DNA of 10,805 bases from Pseudoluteimonas sp044226035 (GTDB lineage Bacteria; Pseudomonadota; Gammaproteobacteria; Xanthomonadales; Xanthomonadaceae): assembly GCA_044226035.1 (NCBI GenBank), contig JBGAHT010000069.1:1-10805 (forward strand), given 5' to 3'. The translations under genes and the position numbers were made by a program. Position 1 is the stretch's first letter. Every line of letters begins with the position of its first letter. Below the pieces are notes generated by a model that was not told where the DNA came from, did not search any database, and saw only the letters and a program-made list of their open reading frames with translations. Shown piece after piece: positions 1-5,305 of this stretch.

Positions 1-25
1 TTCCTCGCTGACGCTCGGAATGACA
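1..25. repeat. tail of a REP-like intergenic repeat (cut by window edge)
   Basis: The first bases contain TTCC...GGAA inverted ends and finish in GGAATGACAAAC, nearly the same as the right end of the element at 1483-1562 (GGAATGACGAAC). It lies directly after the stop codon of the minus-strand hydrolase, where REP-type elements usually sit. Only part is visible, so the family assignment is tentative. Confidence 0.35.
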
Positions 26-28
26 AAC

Positions 29-553
29 TCATAGAGTCGCAAGCAAAGCCGCGAACGCCTCGGCGCTGGCCGCGACGTGATCCGACAGCCGGTGCGAATC
101 GTCGACCAGCAGCAGCCGCGCATCGCGTTCGCGCGCCCAGTCGACGACATCGGCGGCCGGGATCAGCTCGTCGTGCCAGCCGTGCACGATCGAGGTCGGC
201 ACGCGCGCGGCGTCGAGCGGCGGCGCGCCGGCCATCGCCACCGGCGGCGCCATCAGGAACAGCGCCCGCGCCGGCACCTGCAGCGAAACCCTGCCGGAAA
301 TCCACGCGCCGAGGCTGGAGCCGGCCAGCACCAGCGGGCCGCGCGACGCGGCGTCGCGGGCCAAACCGAGCAGGCGTTCCAGCCGCGCCGGCACGTCGCC
401 GAGTTCGCCCGCCTCGCGCCTCGCGTCGAGGTCGGTGTAGTCCGGCCGTTCGTGGCTCCAGCCGAGGCGTTCGGCCGCCTCGGCCAGCGCGGTGACCTTG
501 GTCGCGTCCGGTCCGCTTTCGAAGCCGTGCGAGAGGATGCAATGCCCTTTCAT
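29..553 (-). CDS. small alpha/beta-fold hydrolase, 174 aa
   Basis: A compact cytoplasmic alpha/beta hydrolase with no signal peptide. Visible catalytic set: an N-terminal strand with SHGFESG at about residues 8-14 (oxyanion region), nucleophile elbow GSSLG with Ser80, acid Asp128 in GWHDELIP, and His154 in DDSH. The spacing fits short hydrolases such as the YqiA/YcfP-like esterase group, which lack a large cap domain. The substrate cannot be deduced. The ATG at 551-553 is preferred because a TAGCAT box ends 6 nt upstream, and there is no Shine-Dalgarno sequence. It diverges from the amidase gene with only 23 nt between the two start codons. Confidence is high for the fold and low for the function. 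Confidence 0.88.
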   Translation of the reverse strand: MKGHCILSHGFESGPDATKVTALAEAAERLGWSHERPDYTDLDARREAGELGDVPARLERLLGLARDAASRGPLVLAGSSLGAWISGRVSLQVPARALFLMAPPVAMAGAPPLDAARVPTSIVHGWHDELIPAADVVDWARERDARLLLVDDSHRLSDHVAASAEAFAALLATL

Positions 554-558
554 GCAAC

Positions 559-570
559 GATGCTAGCATC
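559..570. promoter_or_regulatory. palindromic, probably bidirectional -10 region
   Basis: GATGCTAGCATC is a perfect 12-bp palindrome. Read on the plus strand it contains TAGCAT (564-569), 7 nt before the GTG of the amidase. Read on the minus strand it contains TAGCAT (565-560), 6 nt before the ATG of the hydrolase. Both fit the TAnnnT form of a sigma70 -10 box placed so that transcription would begin at or within a base or two of the start codon. No good -35 hexamer is visible on either side. Calling it a promoter is an inference from position and from matching boxes at 1678 and 4555. Confidence 0.5.
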
Positions 571-576
571 CGGCGC

Positions 577-1152
577 GTGCTCCCCGACCTGCCGCCACCG
601 CCGGTGCTGATCGAACCGCTGCCCTACGAGGAACGGCTGGACCCGCGCCCGCTGTCGAGGATCGACCTCGTCGTCATCCACTGCACCGAGGTGCCGACGC
701 TGGCGCTTTCGCGCGAATACGGCGAACGCATCCTCTACGCCGGCAGCCAGACCGGCAACAGCGGCCATTACTACATCGACCGCGACGGCACCGTGGTGAT
801 GTACGTGCGCCCGGAGCGCATCGCCAACCACGTGCGCGGCTACAACACGCGTTCGGTCGGGATCGAGCTGGTCAACACCGGGCGCTATCCCTACTGGCGC
901 GATTCCAAGCACCAGGCCATGAGCGAACCCTACCCGCAGGCGCAGATCGACGCGCTGATCGCGCTGCTGAAGCAGTTGCAGAGGGAACTCCCGGAGCTGC
1001 GCTTCATCGCCGGCCACGAGGACCTCGACCGCGAGAGGGAAACCGCCTTCGACGATCCGAACATCCTCGTCGCGCGCAAACTCGACCCCGGCCCGCTGTT
1101 CCCGTGGCCGGAGGTGATGCGGCAGGTGAAGCTGGAGCGGTTGGAGCCGTGA
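577..1152 (+). CDS. N-acetylmuramoyl-L-alanine amidase, Amidase_2/AmpD type, 191 aa
   Basis: Zinc amidase that cleaves the bond between MurNAc (or anhydro-MurNAc) and L-Ala of peptidoglycan fragments. Expected zinc ligands are His35 (VVIHCTE), His147 (AGHEDLD) and Asp170 (KLDPGPLFPW). Glu97 (VGIELVN) and Lys168 occupy the positions of the catalytic Glu and Lys of AmpD. Also typical are GHYYIDRDG (63-71) and ANHVRGYN (83-90). There is no signal peptide, which favours cytoplasmic muropeptide recycling, as for AmpD, over cell separation. The start is GTG, since no other plausible start lies near the conserved core, and it follows a TAGCAT box by 7 nt without a Shine-Dalgarno sequence. The stop overlaps the next gene as GTGA. 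An exported AmiD-like role is less likely. Confidence 0.9.
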   Translation: MLPDLPPPPVLIEPLPYEERLDPRPLSRIDLVVIHCTEVPTLALSREYGERILYAGSQTGNSGHYYIDRDGTVVMYVRPERIANHVRGYNTRSVGIELVNTGRYPYWRDSKHQAMSEPYPQAQIDALIALLKQLQRELPELRFIAGHEDLDRERETAFDDPNILVARKLDPGPLFPWPEVMRQVKLERLEP

Positions 1153-1472
1153 AGTCGACAAGACTCACTGTTGGAATTTACGAATTCGCAATCCTGATAT
1201 GCATGGTCATCATGGCGATGATGTCGATCTACGCATGGCCACAGTTTGAAAATCCCGGATCGAACAAAGGCTTTTTCACTTCGACCGTCGAAGGACAAAA
1301 GGGAGTTCGTTGCCTGATTCAGGATCCGACGTATGTTCCGGATGGAAAGCCCATCTATTGCGATGAGCCAAACGAAGAAGTCTTCAATCGTTTGAAGTTC
1401 GGCATCGCAATTTCGATACCGTTGTTCTTGATGATCCTTGCCTGGCTAAGGATCGGCTCAAAGAAGCGTTAG
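1149..1472 (+). CDS. small two-helix membrane protein, unrecognised, 107 aa
   Basis: I do not recognise the family. A hydrophobic segment at about residues 8-29 and another at about 84-101 flank a polar loop of some 50 residues with two cysteines (55 and 71) that could form a disulphide if the loop is periplasmic. The C-terminus is basic (GSKKR). I chose the GTG at 1149 because it overlaps the amidase stop (GTGA), implying translational coupling, with GGAG motifs just upstream. A longer frame from 1104 would add only out-of-frame amidase sequence. The coding sequence is clearly richer in A and T than its neighbours and uses codons such as AAA, TTT and GAA freely, which suggests recent acquisition. 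Confidence 0.65.
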   Translation: MKSTRLTVGIYEFAILICMVIMAMMSIYAWPQFENPGSNKGFFTSTVEGQKGVRCLIQDPTYVPDGKPIYCDEPNEEVFNRLKFGIAISIPLFLMILAWLRIGSKKR

Positions 1473-1482
1473 CCCCGAGCTT

Positions 1483-1562
1483 GTCATGCCCGCGTAGGCG
1501 GGCATCCAGCGTCTTGACTTTCTGATCGAAAGACACTGGATTCCCGCTTTCGCGGGAATGAC
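1483..1562. repeat. REP-like paired-hairpin element, 80 bp
   Basis: The element starts GTCATGCCCGC and ends GCGGGAATGAC. It holds two hairpins: GCCCGC-GTAG-GCGGGC at 1488-1503 and ATTCCCGC-TTTC-GCGGGAAT at 1540-1559. The halves are themselves imperfect inverted copies (ATCCAGcGTCTT against AAGACaCTGGAT), so the whole can fold as one cruciform. This matches the architecture of paired REP/BIME elements common between genes in xanthomonads. It follows the stop codon of the small membrane gene by 10 nt and may stop or stabilise that transcript. No T-run follows either hairpin, so I do not call it an intrinsic terminator. Confidence 0.8.
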
Positions 1563-1617
1563 GAACCGGCGTGCCGACCCATGACCCACACGTGTACTGA
1601 CGCGCCCCTTCCCGCGA

Positions 1618-1641
1618 GCCGCGCATGACCTCCCCGGTGTC
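1618..1641 (+). repeat. 24-bp direct repeat, left copy (duplicated tesB start)
   Basis: All 24 bases are identical to 2130-2153. The shared sequence begins GCCGCGCATGACC and ends CCCCGGTGTC, so it includes the ATG and first five codons of tesB. Identity stops sharply at both ends. The two copies are 512 bp apart and bracket hicBA. This is either a target duplication or an attachment-type junction from cassette insertion, or a local duplication. Confidence 0.9.
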
Positions 1642-1693
1642 GCTGGACCTGGCCGCGAGTTCGCCGATTGGATGGAGTAGAATCCGGCCATGA
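1625..1693 (+). other. 22-codon leader frame from the duplicated tesB start
   Basis: The ATG inside the left direct repeat opens a frame beginning MTSPVS, the same as TesB, and then continues into cassette sequence for 22 codons in all. Its TGA (1691-1693) overlaps the hicB start codon as ATGA. If the old tesB initiation site is still used, ribosomes would end exactly on the hicB start, coupling hicB translation to it. The peptide itself resembles nothing known and is probably a by-product. Translation is unproven. Confidence 0.35.
1678..1683 (+). promoter_or_regulatory. candidate -10 box of hicBA
   Basis: TAGAAT ends 6 nt before the hicB ATG, the same geometry as TAGACT before bpt. A convincing -35 hexamer is not seen. 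If active, it would give a leaderless hicBA mRNA, independent of the upstream leader frame. Confidence 0.45.
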
Positions 1694-1905
1694 ACCGGGA
1701 ATTCGACGTCGTTGTGGAAATGGACGCGGACGGTTACTACGTCGCCTCCGTTCCCGCCTTGCAGGGCTGCCACACGCAGGCCCGCTCCCTCGACAAGCTC
1801 ATGGTGCGCATCCAGGAGGCGATCGCCCTGTGCCTCGAGGTCGAGGGCCTGCCGGCGACCTCCAGCAAGTTCATCGGCGTCCAGCGCGTCAGCGTCGCCC
1901 TGTGA
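1690..1905 (+). CDS. hicB: HicB-family antitoxin, short form, 71 aa
   Basis: Antitoxin predicted to bind and block the HicA RNase encoded next. The HicB (UPF0150) partial RNase H-like fold is shown by FDVVVEMDADGYYVASVPAL at residues 5-24, QGCHTQARSLDKLM (25-38) and the helix VRIQEAIALCLEVEG (39-53). The protein ends soon after this domain and lacks the helix-turn-helix or ribbon-helix-helix C-terminal domain of longer HicB proteins, so it probably cannot repress its own promoter by itself. The gene order (antitoxin first) is the reverse of E. coli hicAB. The ATG overlaps the stop of a 22-codon leader frame (ATGA) and sits 6 nt after TAGAAT. The stop overlaps hicA as GTGA. Confidence 0.88.
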   Translation: MNREFDVVVEMDADGYYVASVPALQGCHTQARSLDKLMVRIQEAIALCLEVEGLPATSSKFIGVQRVSVAL

Positions 1906-2129
1906 CCCCCCGATTGCCCAGCATCACCGGTCGCAAGTTGATCGGGGCGTTGAAACGGCTGGGTTTCGAAACGATCCGAACGCGCGGCAGCCATCATTAC
2001 CTGCAACACCCGGACGGACGCGCCACCGTTGTTCCGGTTCATGCCGGCGAAGACATCGGACGCGGCCTGCTCGCCAAGATCCTGCGCGATGCGGACCTGA
2101 CCGAATCCACGCTCAAAAAACATCTGTAG
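1902..2129 (+). CDS. hicA: HicA-family toxin (mRNA interferase), 75 aa
   Basis: Predicted HicA toxin, a small dsRBD-like RNA-binding fold that cleaves mRNA when not held by HicB. The family pattern is complete: TGRKLIGALKRLGFETIRTRGSHHYLQHP at residues 9-37, where His31 of the G-S-H motif is the expected catalytic residue, then the strand ATVVPVHAGEDIGRGLLAKILRDADLT (41-67). The start is GTG at 1902, overlapping the hicB stop as GTGA. A longer open frame upstream in the same phase is simply out-of-frame hicB sequence. No key residue is missing, so the toxin looks intact. tesB begins 7 nt after the stop, so the toxin and a housekeeping thioesterase probably share a transcript. Confidence 0.9.
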   Translation: MTPRLPSITGRKLIGALKRLGFETIRTRGSHHYLQHPDGRATVVPVHAGEDIGRGLLAKILRDADLTESTLKKHL

Positions 2130-2153
2130 GCCGCGCATGACCTCCCCGGTGTC
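2130..2153 (+). repeat. 24-bp direct repeat, right copy (functional tesB start)
   Basis: This copy is identical to 1618-1641. It begins immediately after the hicA stop codon (2127-2129) and contains the tesB ATG at 2137. Because it is in frame with tesB, it is the functional gene start. The sequence that originally lay upstream of tesB presumably now lies upstream of 1618. Confidence 0.9.
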
Positions 2154-3018
2154 CGAACTCATCGACCTGCTGTCGCTGGAACGGCTGGAGGACAACCTGT
2201 TCCGCGGCCAGAGCCGCGACATCGGCACCAAATACGTCTTCGGCGGGCAGGTGCTCGGCCAGGCGCTGTCCGCCGCGCAGGCCACCATGGACTCCGCCGG
2301 CGAACCCCGCGCCGCGCACTCGCTGCACGCCTACTTCCTGCGCGCCGGCGACATCGAACACCCCATCGTCTACAACGTCGACCGCACCCGCGACGGCGGC
2401 AGCTTCTCCGTGCGCCGCGTCACCGCGATCCAGCACGGCCAGGTCATCTTCTTCTGCGCCGCCTCGTTCCAGCAGGAGGAACCCGGCGTCGAACACCAGA
2501 TGTCGATGCCCGAAGTGCCGAAACCCGAGGACCTCGCGCCGGCGCCGGCCATTCCGCAGGAAGTGCTGGAGAAGCTGCCGACCAAGGTGCAACGCTGGCT
2601 GTCGCGGATGGGGCCGTTCGAATTCCGCCACATCTACCCGCGCGACGAACTCAACCCGAGCAAGCGCCCGCCCTACCAGCAGGTGTGGTTCCGCCTGTCG
2701 GAAAAGGTCGGCGACGCGCCGGAACTGCACCGCGCGCTGCTCGCCTACGCCAGCGATTTCCACCTGCTCGGCACCGCGACCTTCCCGCACGGCATCAGCT
2801 ACTACCAGCCCGGCGTGGCCATGGCCTCGCTCGACCACGCGCTGTGGTTCCACCGCCCGTTCCGCGCCGACGACTGGCTGCTGTACGCCATCGACAGCCC
2901 GACCGCGCAGAACGCGCGCGGCCTCGCGCGCGGGCTGATCTACGACCGCGCCGGCAGGCTGGTCGCGAGCACGGTGCAGGAAGGCATGATCCGCGTGGCC
3001 GAAGCGGCGAAGCCCTGA
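2137..3018 (+). CDS. tesB: acyl-CoA thioesterase II, 293 aa
   Basis: Hydrolyses acyl-CoA to free fatty acid and CoA in the cytoplasm. It is a double-hotdog protein and close in length to E. coli TesB (286 aa). Family signatures are LFRGQSRDIGTKYVFGGQV (21-39), HSLHAYFLRAGD (61-72), SFSVRRVTAIQ (89-99), YASDFHLL (204-211), LDHALWFHRPF (232-242) and STVQEGMIR (278-286). The expected catalytic triad is Asp207, Ser231 (Thr in E. coli) and Gln281. The ATG lies in the right copy of the 24-bp repeat, 7 nt after hicA, with no good Shine-Dalgarno sequence. The insertion upstream has separated the gene from its former 5' region, so it is now probably expressed together with hicBA. The next gene follows after 1 nt. 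Confidence 0.95.
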   Translation: MTSPVSELIDLLSLERLEDNLFRGQSRDIGTKYVFGGQVLGQALSAAQATMDSAGEPRAAHSLHAYFLRAGDIEHPIVYNVDRTRDGGSFSVRRVTAIQHGQVIFFCAASFQQEEPGVEHQMSMPEVPKPEDLAPAPAIPQEVLEKLPTKVQRWLSRMGPFEFRHIYPRDELNPSKRPPYQQVWFRLSEKVGDAPELHRALLAYASDFHLLGTATFPHGISYYQPGVAMASLDHALWFHRPFRADDWLLYAIDSPTAQNARGLARGLIYDRAGRLVASTVQEGMIRVAEAAKP

Positions 3019-3019
3019 C

Positions 3020-3829
3020 ATGCGCCGCATCTTCGCCAGCCCGCGGCTGGAGAACGTCGAGGGCGTCGCGCGCCTGCTCGAGGAACACGGCATCGAGGTG
3101 CGCATCACCGACGGGCGTTCCTACCGCGGCGCGATCCGCGGCAATTTCAGCTATCGCGACGACGCGCGCGAAGGCCCGGAACCTGCGGTGTGGATCGTCA
3201 ACGCCGAGGACCAGCCGCGCGCGCGCGAACTGATGCGCGGCGCCGGCCTGCTCGATTCCACCCGCGCGCCGCAGGACAGCTACCTGCCGGCGGGCGACGA
3301 CGATGCGGATGCGAAACCCGGGAAGCGCAGCGGACGCTTGAAGCTGGCGCTGCTCGCGGCGATTGCGATTGCGGTGGCGGTTGGCAGCTTCGCGGCGCGG
3401 CATGCGTCGAAGCCCAAGGCCGCGGCGCCGGCGAACGAAGTGGTTTCGCCATTGCCCACCGCCCTGCCCGACCGCGTCGCCGAACTGCTGTTCCTGGGCG
3501 AACTCGCCGACCTCGGCGACCGCACCGCCTGCATCGGCCTCGCCGCGCAGGACGCGCCGCCGGCGATGCTCGCGCGCCTGCGCAAGGCGAACGCGCGGGT
3601 CGCGCCGCTGTCGGCCTGCGTGCAGGACGTCGGCGGCATCCGCGTTCGCGCCAGCGGACAACCCGCGCTGCTGCTCGCGCTGCGCGACTATGTGCGCACG
3701 CCCGAAGGCGGCAGCGTGGTCCTGCGGCGCACGGAACGACCGCTGCAACCGCAGGACCGGACTTACGGCCTGCGCCTCGACGACGGCCAGTGGAGCTTCG
3801 CCGCCGAGGCGCAACCCAAGCCGCGTTGA
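3020..3829 (+). CDS. DUF2007-like N-terminal domain with membrane anchor, 269 aa
   Basis: The N-terminus (MRRIFASPRLENVEGVARLLEEHGIEVRITDGRSYRG, residues 1-37, to about 75) matches my memory of the DUF2007 family annotated 'pathogenicity-like' in Xanthomonas. Its function is unknown; the fold resembles signal-transduction PII-like domains in some annotations. An acidic/basic linker (90-106) leads to one transmembrane helix at about 108-126. A roughly 140-residue C-terminal region of unknown fold then begins with a Pro/Ala-rich linker and contains two cysteines (about 170 and 201). With the N-terminus cytoplasmic, the C-terminal part would be periplasmic. The ATG follows the tesB stop by 1 nt, so the two genes form one unit. 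The stop abuts the convergent EF-hand gene. Confidence 0.8.
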   Translation: MRRIFASPRLENVEGVARLLEEHGIEVRITDGRSYRGAIRGNFSYRDDAREGPEPAVWIVNAEDQPRARELMRGAGLLDSTRAPQDSYLPAGDDDADAKPGKRSGRLKLALLAAIAIAVAVGSFAARHASKPKAAAPANEVVSPLPTALPDRVAELLFLGELADLGDRTACIGLAAQDAPPAMLARLRKANARVAPLSACVQDVGGIRVRASGQPALLLALRDYVRTPEGGSVVLRRTERPLQPQDRTYGLRLDDGQWSFAAEAQPKPR

Positions 3830-4459
3830 TCAGCCCGCCGGCGGAGGCGGCGCGTCGTCGCCGCCGCGCGGCCCGTGCATGCCGCCCTGCGGATGGCAGG
3901 CCTGCTTCGCCGCATCGAACTCGGTGCGACTCAGCTTGCCGTCCTTGTCGGCATCGGCGTTGTCGAAGCATTCGGCCTGCTTCTGCTGCCGGCGCGCCTG
4001 GAAATCGCCGCGGTCGAGGAAGCCGTCGTGGTTGGCGTCGAGCTGGGCGAAGCGCTGCGCCAGTTCCGGCTTGGCCGCCGCTTCCTCGCTGCTGACGCGC
4101 CCGTCGTGGTCGGTGTCGAGCTGCTGCAGGCGGCCGCGCATGCCGCCGCCGTTGCCGTCTTCGCCATCGGATCCATCGTGACCGCCACGATCGCCGCGCG
4201 CACCATGCGGGAGTTCGTCCGCGCTCAGGCGGCCGTCGTGGTTGGCGTCGAGCTGGTCGAACTTCTGCGCCAGGCGCGGGGCGTTCGCCGCCTCGGCCTT
4301 GTCGATGACGCCGTCGCCGTTGGCATCGAGCCGCTGGCGCGGGGCATCGGTGGAGGTCGATGGCGATGACGCCTGCTGCGCGCAGGCGCCGGCGGACACG
4401 AGCACGGCGGCGAGCGCGAGCGCCGGCAGCGCGCGGGAATGGGACATGGGCTTCTTCAT
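3830..4459 (-). CDS. exported protein with five EF-hand loops, 209 aa
   Basis: Predicted calcium-binding protein of the cell envelope. An N-terminal signal peptide (residues 1 to about 27, hydrophobic core LPALALAAVLVSAG) precedes five canonical 12-residue EF loops at 45-56, 71-82, 115-126, 141-152 and 169-180. All have the Dx[DN]xDG pattern and acidic position 12, which is Asp in loop 4 and Glu in the others. A Gly/Asp/His-rich linker (85-107) separates the first pair. Cys164 and Cys187 bracket the last hand. The Cys at 26 has a poor lipobox (AGAC), so a lipoprotein is possible but not favoured. The start at 4459 has GAGG 6 nt upstream. The stop abuts the neighbouring convergent gene without any spacer. 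Confidence 0.88.
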   Translation of the reverse strand: MKKPMSHSRALPALALAAVLVSAGACAQQASSPSTSTDAPRQRLDANGDGVIDKAEAANAPRLAQKFDQLDANHDGRLSADELPHGARGDRGGHDGSDGEDGNGGGMRGRLQQLDTDHDGRVSSEEAAAKPELAQRFAQLDANHDGFLDRGDFQARRQQKQAECFDNADADKDGKLSRTEFDAAKQACHPQGGMHGPRGGDDAPPPPAG

Positions 4460-4494
4460 CGGGATCCTCGTGGCGGCAAGGGGTGCAGCCTGCC

Positions 4495-4529
4495 ACGGTC
4501 AACGCCCCGGCGGCGCGGCGGTTGACCGT
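4495..4529. promoter_or_regulatory. 9-bp inverted repeat in divergent intergenic region
   Basis: ACGGTCAAC (4495-4503) and GTTGACCGT (4521-4529) are perfect reverse complements separated by 17 bp. They lie between the divergent EF-hand and bpt genes. Each arm includes TTGACC facing outward, which resembles a -35 hexamer, but neither has a -10 at normal spacing. It may be an operator, back-to-back -35 elements or chance. Confidence 0.35.
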
Positions 4530-4554
4530 CGCGACCGGCGCGACCGCGCGGCGC

Positions 4555-4560
4555 TAGACT
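4555..4560 (+). promoter_or_regulatory. candidate -10 box of bpt
   Basis: TAGACT ends 6 nt before the bpt ATG and there is no Shine-Dalgarno sequence, suggesting a leaderless transcript. The nearest -35-like hexamer (TTGACC, 4522-4527) is 27 bp away, too far for a normal promoter. Confidence 0.45.
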
Positions 4561-4566
4561 CCGTTC

Positions 4567-5289
4567 ATGCGCGAAACCGAACAACTGCGCGTGTTCCATA
4601 CCGGCGACCACGTCTGCGGGTATTTCCCCGAACGCATCGCCCGCGACCTGGTCATCGACCCGCGCGACCCGCGCCTGGCGCAGGCCTACCCGGTCGCGCT
4701 GGGCTGGGGCTTCCGCCGTTCCGGCGGCATCGTCTACCGCCCGCATTGCCGCGGTTGCCGCGCCTGCGTCGCGGTGCGCATCCCCGTCGCCGGCTTCCGC
4801 CCCGGCCGCGGCCAGCGCCGCTGCCTCGCGCGCAACGCCGACGTGGTGGCGCGGGTGTTGCCGGCCGAACGCCGCGACGAACACATCGCCCTGTACCAGC
4901 GCTACCTGCGCGCGCGCCATCCCGGCGGCGGCATGGACGAGCACGGCGCCGCCGAGTTCGACCAGTTCCTGGTCGGCAGCTGGTCGGACGGGCGCTTCCT
5001 CGAGTTCCGCGAAAGCGCCAGCCATCGCCTGCTCGCGGTCGCGGTCACCGACCTCGTGCCCGACGCGCTGTCCGCGGTCTACACCTTCTACGACCCGGAC
5101 GAGTCCGCGCGCGGGCTCGGCACGCTCGCGATCCTGAAACAACTCGAATGGGCCGCGCGCGACGGGCGCAGCCACCTCTACCTCGGCTACTGGATCGCCG
5201 GCCACGACAAGATGGACTACAAGCGCCGGTTCGCGCCGCTGGAAGGCTTCGACGGGCGGCAATGGAAACGGCTGGAATTCGCCGCTTGA
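4567..5289 (+). CDS. bpt: aspartate/glutamate leucyltransferase, 240 aa
   Basis: Aminoacyl-tRNA:protein transferase of the bacterial N-degron pathway. It transfers Leu from Leu-tRNA to proteins with N-terminal Asp or Glu, marking them for ClpS/ClpAP. The N-terminal ATE domain shows C17-GYFPERIARDLVIDP, then GFRRSGGIVYRPHC (48-61) and the cysteine cluster C61-x2-C64-x2-C67. The C-terminal GNAT-like domain shows FYDPDESARGLGTLAILKQLEWA (174-196), YLGYWIAGHDKMDYKRRF (205-222) and P224-LE. The length is normal for Bpt. The ATG lies 6 nt after TAGACT and lacks a Shine-Dalgarno sequence. No clpS or clpA is visible nearby. The end converges with the 125-aa gene, leaving a 16-nt gap. Confidence 0.94.
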   Translation: MRETEQLRVFHTGDHVCGYFPERIARDLVIDPRDPRLAQAYPVALGWGFRRSGGIVYRPHCRGCRACVAVRIPVAGFRPGRGQRRCLARNADVVARVLPAERRDEHIALYQRYLRARHPGGGMDEHGAAEFDQFLVGSWSDGRFLEFRESASHRLLAVAVTDLVPDALSAVYTFYDPDESARGLGTLAILKQLEWAARDGRSHLYLGYWIAGHDKMDYKRRFAPLEGFDGRQWKRLEFAA

Positions 5290-5305
5290 ACGCTGCGGCC
5301 GGAGG

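Noticed and set aside
1540..1559. Intrinsic terminator
   Set aside because: A good hairpin, but no T-run follows on either strand; it is better explained as part of a REP-like element.
1668..1901. Upstream open extension of the hicA frame
   Set aside because: It is hicB read out of frame; HicA homology begins right after the GTG at 1902, which overlaps the hicB stop.
2113..3108. 331-codon open frame on the minus strand opposite tesB
   Set aside because: It is a shadow frame of high-GC coding sequence; the plus-strand TesB is unmistakable and the antisense product has low-complexity His/Arg/Val composition.
4522..4560. TTGACC plus TAGACT as a normal promoter for bpt
   Set aside because: The 27-bp spacer is too long for sigma70.
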